Part shown: positions 21,522 to 32,566 of the stretch, in pieces | Position numbering within the stretch: the first letter of the stretch is position 1 | Layout: each line of letters begins with the position of its first letter | Assembly: GCA_013368515.1 (NCBI GenBank) | Contig: JABWCI010000008.1 | Coordinates: 1 to 55,971, forward strand | Reading direction: 5' to 3' | DNA: 55,971 nucleotides | Source: Candidatus Altimarinota bacterium | GTDB taxonomy: Bacteria; Patescibacteriota; Gracilibacteria; BD1-5; UBA6164 | Translations under genes and position numbers: made by a program | Notes under the pieces: model-generated | Databases searched by the model: none | Told to the model about the DNA's origin: nothing | What the model saw: only the letters and a program-made list of their open reading frames with translations

Positions 21522-21571
21522 GGTTCAATGCTTATAAAATAAATTTTAGAATTTTTTTAAATTCTTATCTT

Positions 21572-21599
21572 ATTATATCTATATTTAAAAATAAATCAA
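21572..21599 (-). promoter_or_regulatory. Promoter for ssb
   Basis: On the minus strand TTGATT (21594-21599) and TATAAT (21572-21577) are 16 bases apart, about 50 bases before the ssb start. Confidence 0.6.
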
Positions 21600-21707
21600 G
21601 ATAAAATATATAAAATGTATATAAATAGTATATTCTAATTTTAAAATCCATTTATAATAAAAAGAATAAAAGTCAAGTTAAAAAGTACAATATGTATATT
21701 TTGTTTT

Positions 21708-21736
21708 TTGCCTTGTAATTTTAATTATGGTAATAT
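21708..21736 (+). promoter_or_regulatory. Promoter for the large surface protein
   Basis: TTGCCT (21708-21713) and TAATAT (21731-21736) with a 17-base spacer, about 30 bases before the ATG. Confidence 0.5.
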
Positions 21737-21767
21737 TTATTAAATAACTATTTGTTAAAAAATACAT

Positions 21768-24700
21768 ATGTTTAAAAAGATATTTATTACGTTTACAGCT
21801 TTTTTTATACTAAGTCTAAATTCTGACTTAGTTTATTCTGCAGAAACAAATGAGCAATCATATACTACATTATGAGTTGTTGATTTGAAAACTTTTAATG
21901 AATATAGATATAAAATTACAGATTCTTATTTAGATTTAAGAAGTAAATTTGAAGTAGATTGAAAAATTGATACTTATGTATCTGCAAAAATTTTACAATA
22001 TGCAACTGAATGACTTAAATACCTTCCAGATAGTTTATCAAATAAAAATTATTATAATTATTTGAAGACTTCTATTGAGAAATGAGTTAAATATCCTGAA
22101 AATTCATCATTTTTTGAAGAAATTGCTACTTCTATAGAAAATTTTTTAGAAAAAACTACTATTCAGAAAGTTTCTTGAAATGTAGAAGCTTTTCCTTCAA
22201 CTTGAAATGCTCCTTTAACGGTTACTCTTAGATGAAATGTTAAAGATCCTACTTGAACAAAGTTAGAAAATCATAATTATACATGGTGGATAAATGAGTG
22301 ATGAAAAAGAAAAGTTATTTGAAATAAAATATCTTTAACATATGTTTTTAAAGAAGAAGGAAATTATTCTGTTTTTCTTGATGTAACTTCAAATCATAAA
22401 AACTCACTTTGAAATTCAGATGTTTTACCATTTTCATCTAGAGCTGATATTGTAGTTAAAGAAAAAATTGCTTCAATAATTTTGAAAGTTAATAATGAAA
22501 ACTTATGACAACAAGAAGAATTAAAATTTCTACCTGATGTTGCTAGATATTGATTGTTATTTGATGCAACAAGTTCAACACCTACTTCTTGAGCTAAATT
22601 TACTAGAACAGAATGGGATTTTGGTAATTGAGTTACAAGAGTAAATGATTGAGCTCCAAATGTTGAGAGAGTTGCTTATTGAAGAGAATGAGAGTATACT
22701 GTTAAGTTAAAACTTACTACTAATGAGAATAAATCTGTAGAAAGAAAATTTATTTTAAAAATAAATAACCCTATTGCTACAATTAGAGCAAGCAATGAAG
22801 AGTGATTTATATGAGATAAGTTTACATTCTCTGCTAATCCTACTTGAAGTAGTAATAATTTGTGATATTCATGGAAAATAATTGATATAAAAAATGATAA
22901 AGAAATATTAAATAAAAATTCTTCTACTTTTACTCATACTTTTTCAGATAAATGAAAATATAATATACAACTTTATGTCACTGATCCATCATGAAATACT
23001 GATTTAGATTATAAAATTATACATATAAATTCTAGGGCACCAGAGGCTAGATTTATATATAGCGTTCCTTATCCAAATAAACCAAATACAATATTTTTAG
23101 ATGCCACATCTTCTTTTGATGCAGATTTTAGTGATGATTGAAAATTAAAGTATTCTTGGATTATAAATTGAGATAGGGTTAATCTAGATAGTCCTAATTT
23201 TAATTGATCAAATTGATACTATACTTTTTCATCTGTTTGAGATCAATCTGTTGTTCTTGAGGTTACAGATCCTGATGATATGACATCTCAAAAAACAGAA
23301 AAGATAAAAGTTAATTCTATTTTATCTGTTGAATTCTTTGCTTTTCCTAGAGTTGCTCAAATATGAAAAACATTTAGGTTTGTAGCAGATTCTCCTCAAG
23401 CTAATTTTTATGAATGGGATTTTTGAGATGGGAAAAAACAATGATGAAAAACCGATACTATATCTCATGTTTTTGATAAATCATGAGTTTATAATGTAAA
23501 ATTAAAAGTTGTTGATCAAAATGATAATTCTAATACTTTCTCAAAAAATGTTTATGTTTGAGATACAGATACTCCTTTTGCTTTTATAAATATAAAAGAT
23601 AACTTACAAAATTTTGCCTCTTATAGAGAAAATGAATGTAATTGAGAATGAGCTTATATATTAAATAGGGTTAATACTTTTTCTATTTCTTGAGATGAAA
23701 GTATAGATGTTACTTGAGAAAATACAGGATTAAGCTATTCATGGAAGATAGGAGATGTATTATATTCTTCACAATCTTTTACTAAAAAATTTGATGAGTT
23801 ATGATGTACAAAAGTCAAGCTTACAGTAAAAAGTAATAAAAGTTGAAAAGAGTCAACAAAAGAAGTTTATGTTAAAGTAGAAAATTTAAAGCCGACATTA
23901 TCAAGTTTAGATATAAGAGTTAAAGATTTGGAAACTGATCCAGTTTTAGTTACTCTTAATGCAATTTGAGCAAAAGATGCTGATGGAGTTATACAATCAT
24001 ATTTATGGTATTATTATACAGATGTTGATCCTGAACCACAAGATTTTAGAGCAACAAAAACTGATACTACTACTTTTGTTCTTCCAAAGGTTACTTGAAA
24101 TTATTATTTTGTTGTTGTGATGAAAGATAATAATGAAACAAGGTCTAATTCAGAGGATTTAAGTTGATCAAAATATTTTATAACACTAACATGAGATAAT
24201 GTTAATACTCCTATTTTAGATTTAAAAGTTAACAATAGTTCTGTCTCTATATGAGATGAAGTTGTATTTACTTCTAATGTAGAAAATATATTGTGACAAA
24301 ACTTGAATTCTAAAGTAAGTTTTTCATGGGATTTTGATGGAGATTGATTTTATGATAAAGAGACTCAAACAAATACAGTTACTCATAAATATGAGAGTTC
24401 TTGAGAAAAATATGCAAAGGTAAAAGTTAAACATAAATGATTTTCTAATACTAAGACAGTTGTAGTAAATGTTGCTAATGTTTTAAAACCAGACTTTGAT
24501 TATGTTTCTATAGGTAATGATTATATTTTCTTTGATACAAGTTTGGGAAGTCCTAAAGATTATTCTTGGGATATGTGAGATGGTAATAAAATCACAAAAC
24601 CTTCTTTTAAATATACTTATGATGATTGAAAATCTACTCATTTAGTTACACTTAAAATTTCAGAATGAACAAAATCTAGAGAAGTAACAAAAAAAGTAGT

Positions 24701-26759
24701 AAAAGATTTATCAAATTTTATAAAATCAAAAAAATCATGATTAATAGTTTTTTCAAACCAACTAATAGATGATAATGATACAATTACATTAGAAGATAAT
24801 TCAAAAAAATTATACTTTTATTTATGAAGTAATTCTTGAAGTATTTCTAATTATGTTGCCGATTTTGATATAAATTATGACTCAGATCTAAATTGATGAA
24901 ATGATGATGATGAAGATAATAGATTTCAAGATAGTTATTTTTCTAAAAATGCTATTCTAGTTGATTTAAATGAAGCAAGAGAGCAAGTTGTTAGATTATA
25001 TACTAAAGATATTTCTTGAAAATTATTAGGCTCTAAAGATATAAAAATTGTTAAAAATTATATCGATGAATCGATAGATGTTAATTCAATTGTATTTGAA
25101 TGAGTTTCAGATTCTGTTAAATTTAAGTTGGAAAAAATTAAATTAGAAGTATCTAATTTTCCCAAGGAACATAAGTTAAAATGATTAATGTATGTTCAAA
25201 AATTGAAAGAAGAATGGAATGATGATAGAGAAAAGACAAATGTAATTATTGAATTTGAATGATTTATCCAAGAAATAAATTTGCCAAAATCAAAAGAATT
25301 AATAGATCTTTTAGAGTCTCTACTTATAGAATGAGAAGCTGATAAATCAGAGAAATCTATTGCATATAATGCGTTAAAAAATCTTATACCTAAAGGTATA
25401 ACTTGTATAGAACCAACTTCTTCAGAAATTAAAGATTGATTAACATGTTATGATTTATTGGTTGCTAAATTGGATGTAATTTGAGAAAACTATAATATTG
25501 ATGAAAATAAAGAGCTTTGAAAAATAATTTTAGAAAATATCGCTGCAGATACTAATATGACTGTAAAGCAAAAGACAGATTTTAAAGCAATTTTAAATAC
25601 TTTTGTTTATTGATCAGTTTCAAATATACCTGTTGAAGAGAAAGAAGAAGTTGTTCAAGAAACACAAGACTCTAGTTCTAAATGATTATTTGATTATTTA
25701 TCAATTATAATAAAAATCTTTTGAGTAATAATTGTTATAGTATTGATACTTGTATGAATTTATTTTGTTTATTATAAATCTAAAAATAATGATAAAGATA
25801 AATCATTTACAGATTTTATATCTGATAAAACTTCTCAAGATTCTAGTAAAAATATAAATAATTCTAAAGTTGAGGATATTTTATGAAATGATGATAGTTT
25901 TAATTTTGACTTTGAAACTACAAATAAAAATAATGTTATCACTGAAAATAAGCAAGAAATACCAGATTGGTTAAAGTGAAATTTTTCAGAAGATCCTTTA
26001 TTAGAAGAAAAGGAAAAGGAAACTCCAATTGAAATTAATCCAGAAATAGAACCAGAAGTTAAATCTGAAGTTTTACCTGAATTTAAAGTTGATGATTCAA
26101 TTAAATCAGAAAATAATTCTGATGAAAAGGTTCAAGAAATACCAGATTGGTTAAAATGAAGTTTTTCAGAAGATCCTTTATTAGAAGAAAAGGAAAAGGA
26201 AACTTCAATTAAAATTAATTCAGAGATAGAACCAGAAATTAAATCTGAAGTTTTACCTGAATTTAAAGTTGATGATTCAAATAAGTTAGAAAATAATTCT
26301 GATGAAAAAGTTCAAGAAATACCAGATTGGTTAAAATGAAGTTTTCAAAATTCAGAAAATGAACTCTCTAAAGAAGAAGAACCTAAATTAGAAACTAAAG
26401 AAGAGTTAGACGCCTTTACTAAAATTGATATTGAGGATGATTTAGTTGCTGATAGTCAAGAAAATCTACCAGATTGGTTAAAGTGAAGTTTTGATAGTAA
26501 ATCAGAAACAAAAGGAGGAGATGATTTTTTAGATACTCTTATACAAAATAATAACAATGAAGATGTTGTAAAAAATTTTGATAATGAGTCAAATAATAAA
26601 ACTAAAAAAACTACTCAAACTAAAAAAACATCTACAAAGAAAAATAGTAAAACTTCTGTTGATAATTTAATTGAAAAAGAAGATAATAAAAATGATACTG
26701 AGCTTTGGGATGATTGAATGAAAATACCAGATTGGCTTAAAACAGACGATGATAAATAA
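21768..26759 (+). CDS. Giant PKD-domain surface protein with cytoplasmic PDWLKG repeats
   Basis: 1,663 residues. A signal peptide (IFITFTAFFILSLNSDLVYS) is followed by about 1,280 extracellular residues with several Ig/PKD-like domains. The clearest PKD motifs are WDFGDGKKQGGKTDTISHVF near 548, FSWDFDGDGFYD near 852 and SWDMGDGNKI near 932. A membrane span (IIIKIFGVIIVIVLILVGIY, about 1312-1332) leads to a cytoplasmic tail of about 330 acidic residues. The motif PDWLKG/T occurs five times in the tail (about 1398, 1458, 1518, 1567, 1653), two copies in a 60-residue tandem repeat. The architecture suggests a large adhesin or envelope protein coupled to an internal partner. Over a hundred glycines are TGA. 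Confidence 0.85.
25957..26340 (+). repeat. 180-bp in-frame tandem repeat in the surface-protein tail
   Basis: The sequence from the first PDWLK motif (25963) recurs with a period of exactly 180 bases at 26143 and the motif again at 26323. The two full units are nearly identical at DNA level, so the duplication is recent. It encodes a 60-residue unit with one PDWLKG motif. Confidence 0.9.
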
Positions 26760-26786
26760 TAAAAAGTACCAAAAGGTACTTTTTAT
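26760..26786 (+). terminator. Terminator after the surface protein
   Basis: AAAAAGTACC and GGTACTTTTT form a perfect stem with an AAAA loop, right after the TAA. Confidence 0.8.
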
Positions 26787-26842
26787 TGATTTTATTTTAA
26801 AAAACATATAATATGACTATTAAATAATTAAATAAAAAATTG

Positions 26843-27556
26843 ATGATTTTTAAATTTTGGAAAAAACAAAAAGGAGAAGTTGTTTTAAAATCAGAAAAAA
26901 AAGAAGGTAATCATTCTGAGATATTGGATTTCTTTAAAGATTTGATAATAATAATTGTAATAGTAGTTGTAGTTAGAAGTTATATTGCTATGCCATTTCA
27001 AATAAGTGGGCAATCAATGTACTCATCATATTATGATAGAGAGTTTATAATTGTAGATAGAATATCTTATTTATTATGAAATCCTAAAAGGGGAGATGTT
27101 ATTGTTTTCAAACCATATGTAAATGACAATAAAAAATACTTTCTTAAAAGGATTATTTGAGTCCCATGAGATACTCTTAAAATAGAAGAATGAGATATAT
27201 ATGTAAAAAAATCTTGAGATTCTGATTTTATTAAGTTAGATGAAGAATATTTAAATCAAGAAAATAAGTGATATACATTTGTTTGAACTAGCAAAGATAC
27301 AAAGCAATACTCTCTTTGAAATGATCAATATTTTGTTATGTGAGATAATAGAAATCATTCAACTGATTCTAGGGAATGTTTTTCAAATTGTGTTTGAAGA
27401 ACTGAATTTATAACTAAAAATGATATGATTTGAAAATTATTTTTAGATTTGGGTTATTTTAATATAAAAAAGTTTTGATTTATACAACCAGAACTAGGTA
27501 TTGATACTACTCCTAGATTTTTTTCATCACCTTCTACATTTAATTATGATTTATAA
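26843..27556 (+). CDS. lepB: Signal peptidase I
   Basis: 237-residue S26A signal peptidase that removes signal peptides at the outer face of the membrane. N-terminal span (LIIIIVIVVVVRSYIAMPF, about 33-51), catalytic Ser in SGQSMYSS (about 57), the box D/E region PKRGDVIVFKP, catalytic Lys in YFLKRIIGVPGD, and the conserved MGDNRNHSTDSR. Start taken as the ATG at 26843; a TTG lies one codon earlier. truB follows after 2 bases. Confidence 0.93.
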
Positions 27557-27558
27557 TT

Positions 27559-28422
27559 ATGTTTTATTTTATTGATAAACCATTAAATTATACCAGTTTT
27601 GATATTCTTAGAGTACTTAGGAAAAAATTAAATATAAAAAAAATGTGACATACTGGTACATTAGACCCTCTGGCAACAGGAGGTCTTTTAATTGCAGTTT
27701 GAAATTATACAAAATTAATTCCATTTTTTGAAAAAGATACAAAAGAATATGAATTTAGTATTAATTTTGATGGTATATCTGATAGTTATGATTTATGAAC
27801 ACCTATAAAATATATCAGTGATTCTGAAAAAATCATTGCAGAAAAAAATATAACATACCAAAAAATCATTGATTTATTAAAGAATAATTTTACTTGAAAT
27901 ATAAAACAAATTCCACCAAAATATAGTGCGTTGAAAATAAATTGAAGAAAGGCTATTGATATGATAGTATCATGAAAAGTAGATTTTGATATGAAAGAAA
28001 GAAGTTGTTTTATTTATGAAATAGAACTTTTATCATATACTTATCCAACTGCTAAACTTAGAGCTAAAGTAAGCGCTTGAACATATGTTAGAACTATAGC
28101 ATATGATTTGTGAACTTTTTTTGGTACTTGAGCATATGTTACTGAGTTAAGAAGAATAAAAGTTTGAAGTTTAGATTTAAGTTTCTCTCAAACTTTAGAA
28201 AATTTTGATAAAAATAATTTTTTAGATCTAAAAATACTTTTTAAAAATAAAAATTTTATAGAATTGGATTCAGATATATTAAATGAATTGGATTTATGAA
28301 AGAAAGTAAAAATTGAAAGAGATTACAAAATAGGTGATGAATTGTTTGTTTTTGATTGAAAAAATGTTACTAATATAGTTATCTATGATTGAGTTTTTCT
28401 CATACCAAAGAGGAAAATATAG
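27559..28422 (+). CDS. truB: tRNA pseudouridine-55 synthase
   Basis: 287-residue TruB, which converts U55 of the T-loop to pseudouridine. Catalytic motif MGHTGTLDPLATGGLLIAVG with the nucleophilic Asp at about residue 39, then KEYEFSINFDGISDSYDLGT, PPKYSALKINGRKA, and SGTYVRTIAYDLGTFFGTGA. The C-terminal PUA-like part is short. Starts 2 bases after lepB, so translationally coupled. Confidence 0.94.
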
Positions 28423-28449
28423 TATCTCTAAAAAAAGTTGAAAAAAGAT

Positions 28450-28477
28450 TTGCATTTAGTATTTTTTTTTATACAAT
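28450..28477 (+). promoter_or_regulatory. Promoter of tRNA-Lys
   Basis: TTGCAT (28450-28455) and TACAAT (28472-28477) with a 16-base spacer, about 20 bases before the tRNA. Confidence 0.6.
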
Positions 28478-28498
28478 ACACTAGCTTTTAGAGGTAAT

Positions 28499-28574
28499 GG
28501 GTTATTAGCTCAGTAGGTAGAGCAGCGCCCTTTTAAGGCGAAGGTCTTGGGTTCGAGCCCCGAATGACCCACCA
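28499..28574 (+). tRNA. tRNA-Lys (anticodon TTT)
   Basis: Complete cloverleaf with acceptor GGGTTAT/ATGACCC, D arm GCTC..GAGC, anticodon loop CTTTTAA, T arm with TTCGAGC, and an encoded CCA end. Confidence 0.95.
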
Positions 28575-28638
28575 TTAATTTACAAATTAAAGTTTTACCT
28601 TGATTTTACTGATTAAATAGGGTAAAAAAATAATTAAC

Positions 28639-28671
28639 AAAAATAGACTAGAAAAATCTAGTCTATTTTTG
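28639..28671 (+). terminator. Terminator downstream of tRNA-Lys
   Basis: AAAAATAGACTAGA and TCTAGTCTATTTTT form a perfect stem with an A-rich loop. Confidence 0.75.
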
Positions 28672-28808
28672 TGTTTTATTCGGAATAAGTTAATAGTTTT
28701 TAACATTAAATAAAATTTTCTCTCAAAGATTTAATGTTGAATTAATATGTGTTCATTAAAATATAAATTGACTTTTATTAGTCGTTTTATTATTTAACTT
28801 TTTTATAT

Positions 28809-29726
28809 ATGAAAAAAGTATTTTTGTTTCTGTTTACATTTATTGTAATTACATTTAATATAGCTAATTTAGCATATTCCTATTCACTAGATGAAGAATA
28901 TAAGCTTCAAAATAAGTGAGAAAAATTATTAGAAAAATATATAGATAAAAATAACATAAAAGATTATGATGAAACATCAGAAGAATATCAAGAAATAATA
29001 AAAAAATGAATTCGCTCACTTAAAAATCAATTATTAAAAGAATGAGAAAAGTTATTAAAAAAACAATGAGAAGATATAAATAATATTATTTCAGATGCTA
29101 GTTTTGATCCATTAAATAATAATGAAGATTTTATATTATATTCATATTATAAATTAGCAAATAGTGATAAAAATAATGAATCTTTAATGAAAATTTCTGC
29201 TTATTCTACTACTTCTACATATTATAATAGAACTGAAGCTGTAAACTATGCACAAAAATGGGCTAAATGAAGGAATCCTGATTATTATGATTTTTGAACT
29301 AATTATGATTGTACTAATTTTGTCTCACAAACTTTACAAGCTTGATATATGCCATTTATAGTAGATTGATTATTTGGTAAATATGATGATGATAATTGGT
29401 ATTATAATTATTATACACCAACAAATTCTAGTTGGACTTGGTGATGAGCTGATAATTTTTATGACCATGTTTTACAAAGAACAGATAGATATTCTGTAAA
29501 AAGTTCTTATACTTACTTATGAGAATGAGATTTAATATTTGTAGACTGGACTAATAATGGCAGTGTTGACCATGGTATGATAATAACTGATAAAACTGGT
29601 TCATCTCCTTCTCAAATAAAATTAAGTTATCATTCAAACAACAGATTAGATAAGCCTTTACAAGAGGTTTTTAATGACCCTAGTGCAGTTAATGCTAAAT
29701 ATTATTATATTAAAGTAATTTATTAA
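28809..29726 (+). CDS. Secreted amidase-domain protein (Amidase_6-like)
   Basis: 305 residues. Signal peptide (VFLFLFTFIVITFNIANLAY), a helical linker of about 100 residues, and a C-terminal putative amidase domain. The domain shows YYNRTEAVNYAQKWAKGRN, YDFGTNYDCTNFVSQTLQAG (catalytic Cys in DCTNFVSQ), the Trp-rich SSWTWGGADNFYDH, and a His-containing VDHGMIITD that supplies the second catalytic residue. This order is typical of cell-wall-acting NlpC/P60-like amidases. Secreted wall hydrolases are often used for division or for attacking neighbours; which applies here is unknown. Confidence 0.8.
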
Positions 29727-29736
29727 TTTTTTACTA

Positions 29737-30093
29737 ATGCAAAATATGCTTAAATCAATTTTAAGAGTAACAATAACTATCCTAATAATAGTTATTGTTA
29801 CATTTGTAATTTTTTTTAGAAAAGAAATTTTTATTGATAACACCCCTATATCTGTTGCTATATGAACATTAAAACTAGAAATAATGGATAAAGAATATAT
29901 ATTAATTTGAAAAAATAAATATATTGTAAAATATGATTTTGATTTGATTGATAGTTTTAAAAATGAATGATATAAATATATCGATTCAGATACATATATT
30001 ATCGTACAAGACAAAAATAATATTAAATATATGTTGTTAATTAAACATTATTTTTCTAATTATCGTATTTACGAATTTATTAAAATTGATTAA
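29737..30093 (+). CDS. Small membrane-anchored hypothetical protein
   Basis: 118 residues: one N-terminal span (ILRVTITILIIVIVTFVIFF) then about 90 extracytoplasmic residues rich in Tyr/Ile/Lys, not recognised. It begins 10 bases after the amidase gene and is probably co-transcribed. Its membrane span is encoded by a 14-bp perfect palindrome (GTAACAATAACTAT ... ATAGTTATTGTTAC, 29767-29800). Three TGA codons encode Gly. Confidence 0.6.
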
Positions 30094-30334
30094 TTAATTT
30101 TTTTATTCTTAGCTTTACCTAATTTCTTTCTATTAAAAGAATAATTAAGTAATATAAAATTTCTGACTGCTGTTTTACAATCCACCATTTATGAAAAAGC
30201 AAAAAACATTAGTTTAAATTAAAACTAATGTTTTTTTTATTTATAGAATACTTTTAATATTGTCAATATTAATAAATTTTTATTTTTTAAAATATGAATA
30301 TAATCAGCCTTGTTTATATTTTTAATATTGTTAT
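30094..30334. other. Intergenic region with terminator and possible minus-strand ORF remnant
   Basis: The main element is a hairpin terminator at 30201-30238. A minus-strand frame starting at the ATG near 30189 could encode about 32 basic residues (AVRNFILLNYSFNRKKLGKA), faintly like the end of a transposase, but it is too short to call. The rest is plain AT-rich sequence. Confidence 0.3.
30201..30238 (+). terminator. Intrinsic terminator
   Basis: AAAAAACATTAGTTT and AAACTAATGTTTTTT form a long stem followed by T. Confidence 0.7.
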
Positions 30335-30784
30335 ATGAAAAAATTAATTATTTTAATTTCTTTTTTATTTATAAGTTCTGTTTCAGCAATGGAAGAAACA
30401 TCATGAACTTGAGATTTAGTAACAGATACTTCTGTATGATCTACTAGTTCATGGATTTTTCAAGATTGATCAGTTGAAACTGACTCAAATTCAATAAAAG
30501 AAAATGAAGTTATTTCTTGAGATACAACAATAACAGATAAAGAGTTTTTTGTTTGAGAACAAACAGTAAATATGTGAGTTGAAACTTCTATGATTCCTTT
30601 AAGTGAGGAAAATATAGAGTTAAATTCTGCATGATTACCATGAGAAAATAATAATTGAGTTACTATGTGAAATGTAGATGTTAATGTTTTACCAACAACT
30701 TGATTAGAAGAAAGTTTACTTATATTGGCATCTTTGTTTTTATCAGGACTTATTATTTTTAGAAATAAATTTATTAAAAAATAG
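30335..30784 (+). CDS. Secreted protein with LPTTG sorting motif
   Basis: 149 residues. Signal peptide (LIILISFLFISSVSA), a Ser/Thr/Gly/Asp/Glu-rich low-complexity stalk of about 95 residues, then LPTTG at about residues 116-120. A hydrophobic span (SLLILASLFLSGLIIF) and a basic tail (RNKFIKK) follow. This is the complete order of a sortase-anchored wall protein. The final Gly of LPTTG is a TGA codon. No sortase is visible in the window. Alternatively it is simply a membrane-anchored stalk protein and the motif is chance. Confidence 0.7.
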
Positions 30785-30801
30785 ACCAAAGGTCTATTTT
30801 T
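30777..30801. terminator. Bidirectional terminator holding both TAG stops
   Basis: AAAAATAGACC and GGTCTATTTTT pair perfectly with an AAA loop. Each arm contains the TAG of one of the convergent genes, so both proteins end in Lys-Lys. Confidence 0.85.
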
Positions 30802-32341
30802 TTGTATCAAATTTTTCTATTATACTTGCAAATATCTTGTATAATTTTTCATCATATCAATTATTTTTTGTTAGCCAAGTTGACAAGTTAAATGCAATAG
30901 TTGGTTTAGAATATTTTCTAAAAAATATATTAAAAATACTTTCATAAGCTGTAGATATTTTTTTTGCATATTTTAACGAGTCTATTTTATTATCTAGTTT
31001 TTTTAGACTTAACTCATATTTTTCTTGATCAAATTCATCTCAAAATTCTTTAGCTCTTTCATCAACTTCAGATTTTATGTATTGTTTTATAGAATCTACT
31101 TTATAATAATTTTCAAATTCTCAATCTAGAACAATCCAATTATATTTTTTAAAATCATTTTCATATACAAATCAAACCTTATGTACTTTTCTAATAGCTT
31201 TTATTATCATATCACGATCAACATAAAAATTATCATCTTTGTCTATTAGTGCTACTACATTTTCTTTTCAAAACAATTCACAAGAAAATATATACCACTC
31301 ATAAAGTGCTCATTTTCATCACACATCTATTATGCTTACATTTTTATAATTTAAGTTAAAATAATTATCTATTTCTTCTTTTGTTAATCAATCTTTATTG
31401 ATCTTATAATAATTTTCCCATTTTGTATTTTCATATATATTTGGAATAGATATCTTTTCAGTTTCTCCTTCTACAAGTATTACGTAATCAGAAAAAAATA
31501 CTCATGCATTCTTAAATATAAGATTTATCATTATTTTATTGAATCTACCTCAAGAATTATCTATTTTTTTTATTTTTGTAGAATTCTCTTCCATTTTTAC
31601 AAAAACTACATCAGAAATTTCATACTTATCTTTTCTAAAATTTGAAACTAGGTCAGGAGAATGAGTAGAGTATAGAACTTGTGTATTTTCAGTTTCTCAA
31701 ATATCTTGTAAGATAGAATCTATCATTTTTGTCGCATGTGGATGCAAAAAGTTTTCTGGTTGATCTATCAAAAAAATAGTAAAATTTTTATTTTGTCTAT
31801 CACTTACACTATATAAGTATAGTTTTAATAAACTTACAAGTAAAGTTGTTTTTTTCTCTCCTGATTTATCATTTAATTCTTTTATTTTTTCTTTTGAAAA
31901 TCTACCTTCTTTTATTTTTTCTTCTTTATTTTTTAGTATTAAATCAATAAGTTTTAGATAACCATCTTCATTATTTTCTTTGTTTATTTTTCTATCACTA
32001 GGTATATAAATAATATTTATTTTTTCTAGTAATTTTATTGTATCTTCATTATCATTTCTTTCTATCTTTGTTTCTTTTCAATCAAAATAAGCTTCTAGGT
32101 AGATGCTTATATCTTTTCATTCATATGTAATTATAGCTTCTAAACTTAATTTTCTTTTAGGATTTTTGAAGTCTTTTTCTTTGATTTTTTTTGAGTTTAA
32201 TAGTTTTTCTATAGCTTTTAAAATAACTGTTTTTCAACTTCAGTTTTTTCAAACCAAAACAGTTTTGTTACTTCAAAAACTAATAGTTTCATTTTCTATA
32301 CTTCTAAAGTTTACTATATGTACACTTTTTATGTGAATCAT
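30794..32341 (-). CDS. OLD-family ATP-dependent nuclease (AAA + TOPRIM)
   Basis: 515 residues. N-terminal SMC/RecF-type ATPase with Walker A VGKNGSGKTVILKAI (about 28-42), signature-like LNDKSGEKKTTLLVSLLKLY, Walker B FTIFLIDQPENFLHPHAT and a sensor His in TQVLYSTHSPDLVS. The C-terminal part is a TOPRIM domain with VILVEGETEKISIP and a later DKDDN acidic motif. This is the class of OLD/OvdE nucleases; many act in phage defence alone or with a partner helicase (Gabija-like). No UvrD-like partner is adjacent, so a stand-alone OLD protein is the best reading. Confidence 0.85.
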
Positions 32342-32454
32342 AAAAATTATTTATAGATTATTAACTATATTTTATCATTTAAACATTAAAAAGTAAAAAA
32401 TATGGCATAAATAAAATAAAAAAATATAATACAATATATATAGTCTAAAAAGAC

Positions 32455-32531
32455 TTTAAAATCTTAGTTTTTAGAAACGAGTACTGTCTGAGCGAAGCGA
32501 GTTACGCAGTGAGAAAAACTAAGATTTTAAA
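32455..32531. repeat. Long palindromic element with GC-rich loop
   Basis: 18-bp perfectly complementary arms (32455-32472 and 32514-32531) enclose a 41-base GC-richer loop with the word GAGCGAAGCGAG. Smaller hairpins flank it on both sides (AGTCT/AGACT just left; an 11-bp TTTTAAAATAG/CTATTTTAAAA just right). It lies between the divergent OLD and earP genes. It could be a MITE-like element, a structured RNA, or a regulatory site. Confidence 0.75.
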
Positions 32532-32566
32532 ATAGAACTAGTATAACTATTTTAAAAAACGATAAT

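Noticed and set aside
29658-30014. 118-codon minus-strand ORF
   Set aside because: Antisense to the end of the amidase gene and the following membrane protein, both supported by native-code frames.
30094-30200. Transposase remnant on the minus strand
   Set aside because: The frame is only about 32 codons and resemblance to transposase ends is too vague to call.
30460-30810. 116-codon minus-strand ORF
   Set aside because: Mirror of the LPTTG protein; the plus-strand frame has signal peptide, sorting motif and tail.
30794-32341. A multi-gene Gabija-like defence system
   Set aside because: The OLD nuclease has no adjacent UvrD-like helicase; its neighbours are the LPTTG protein and earP.
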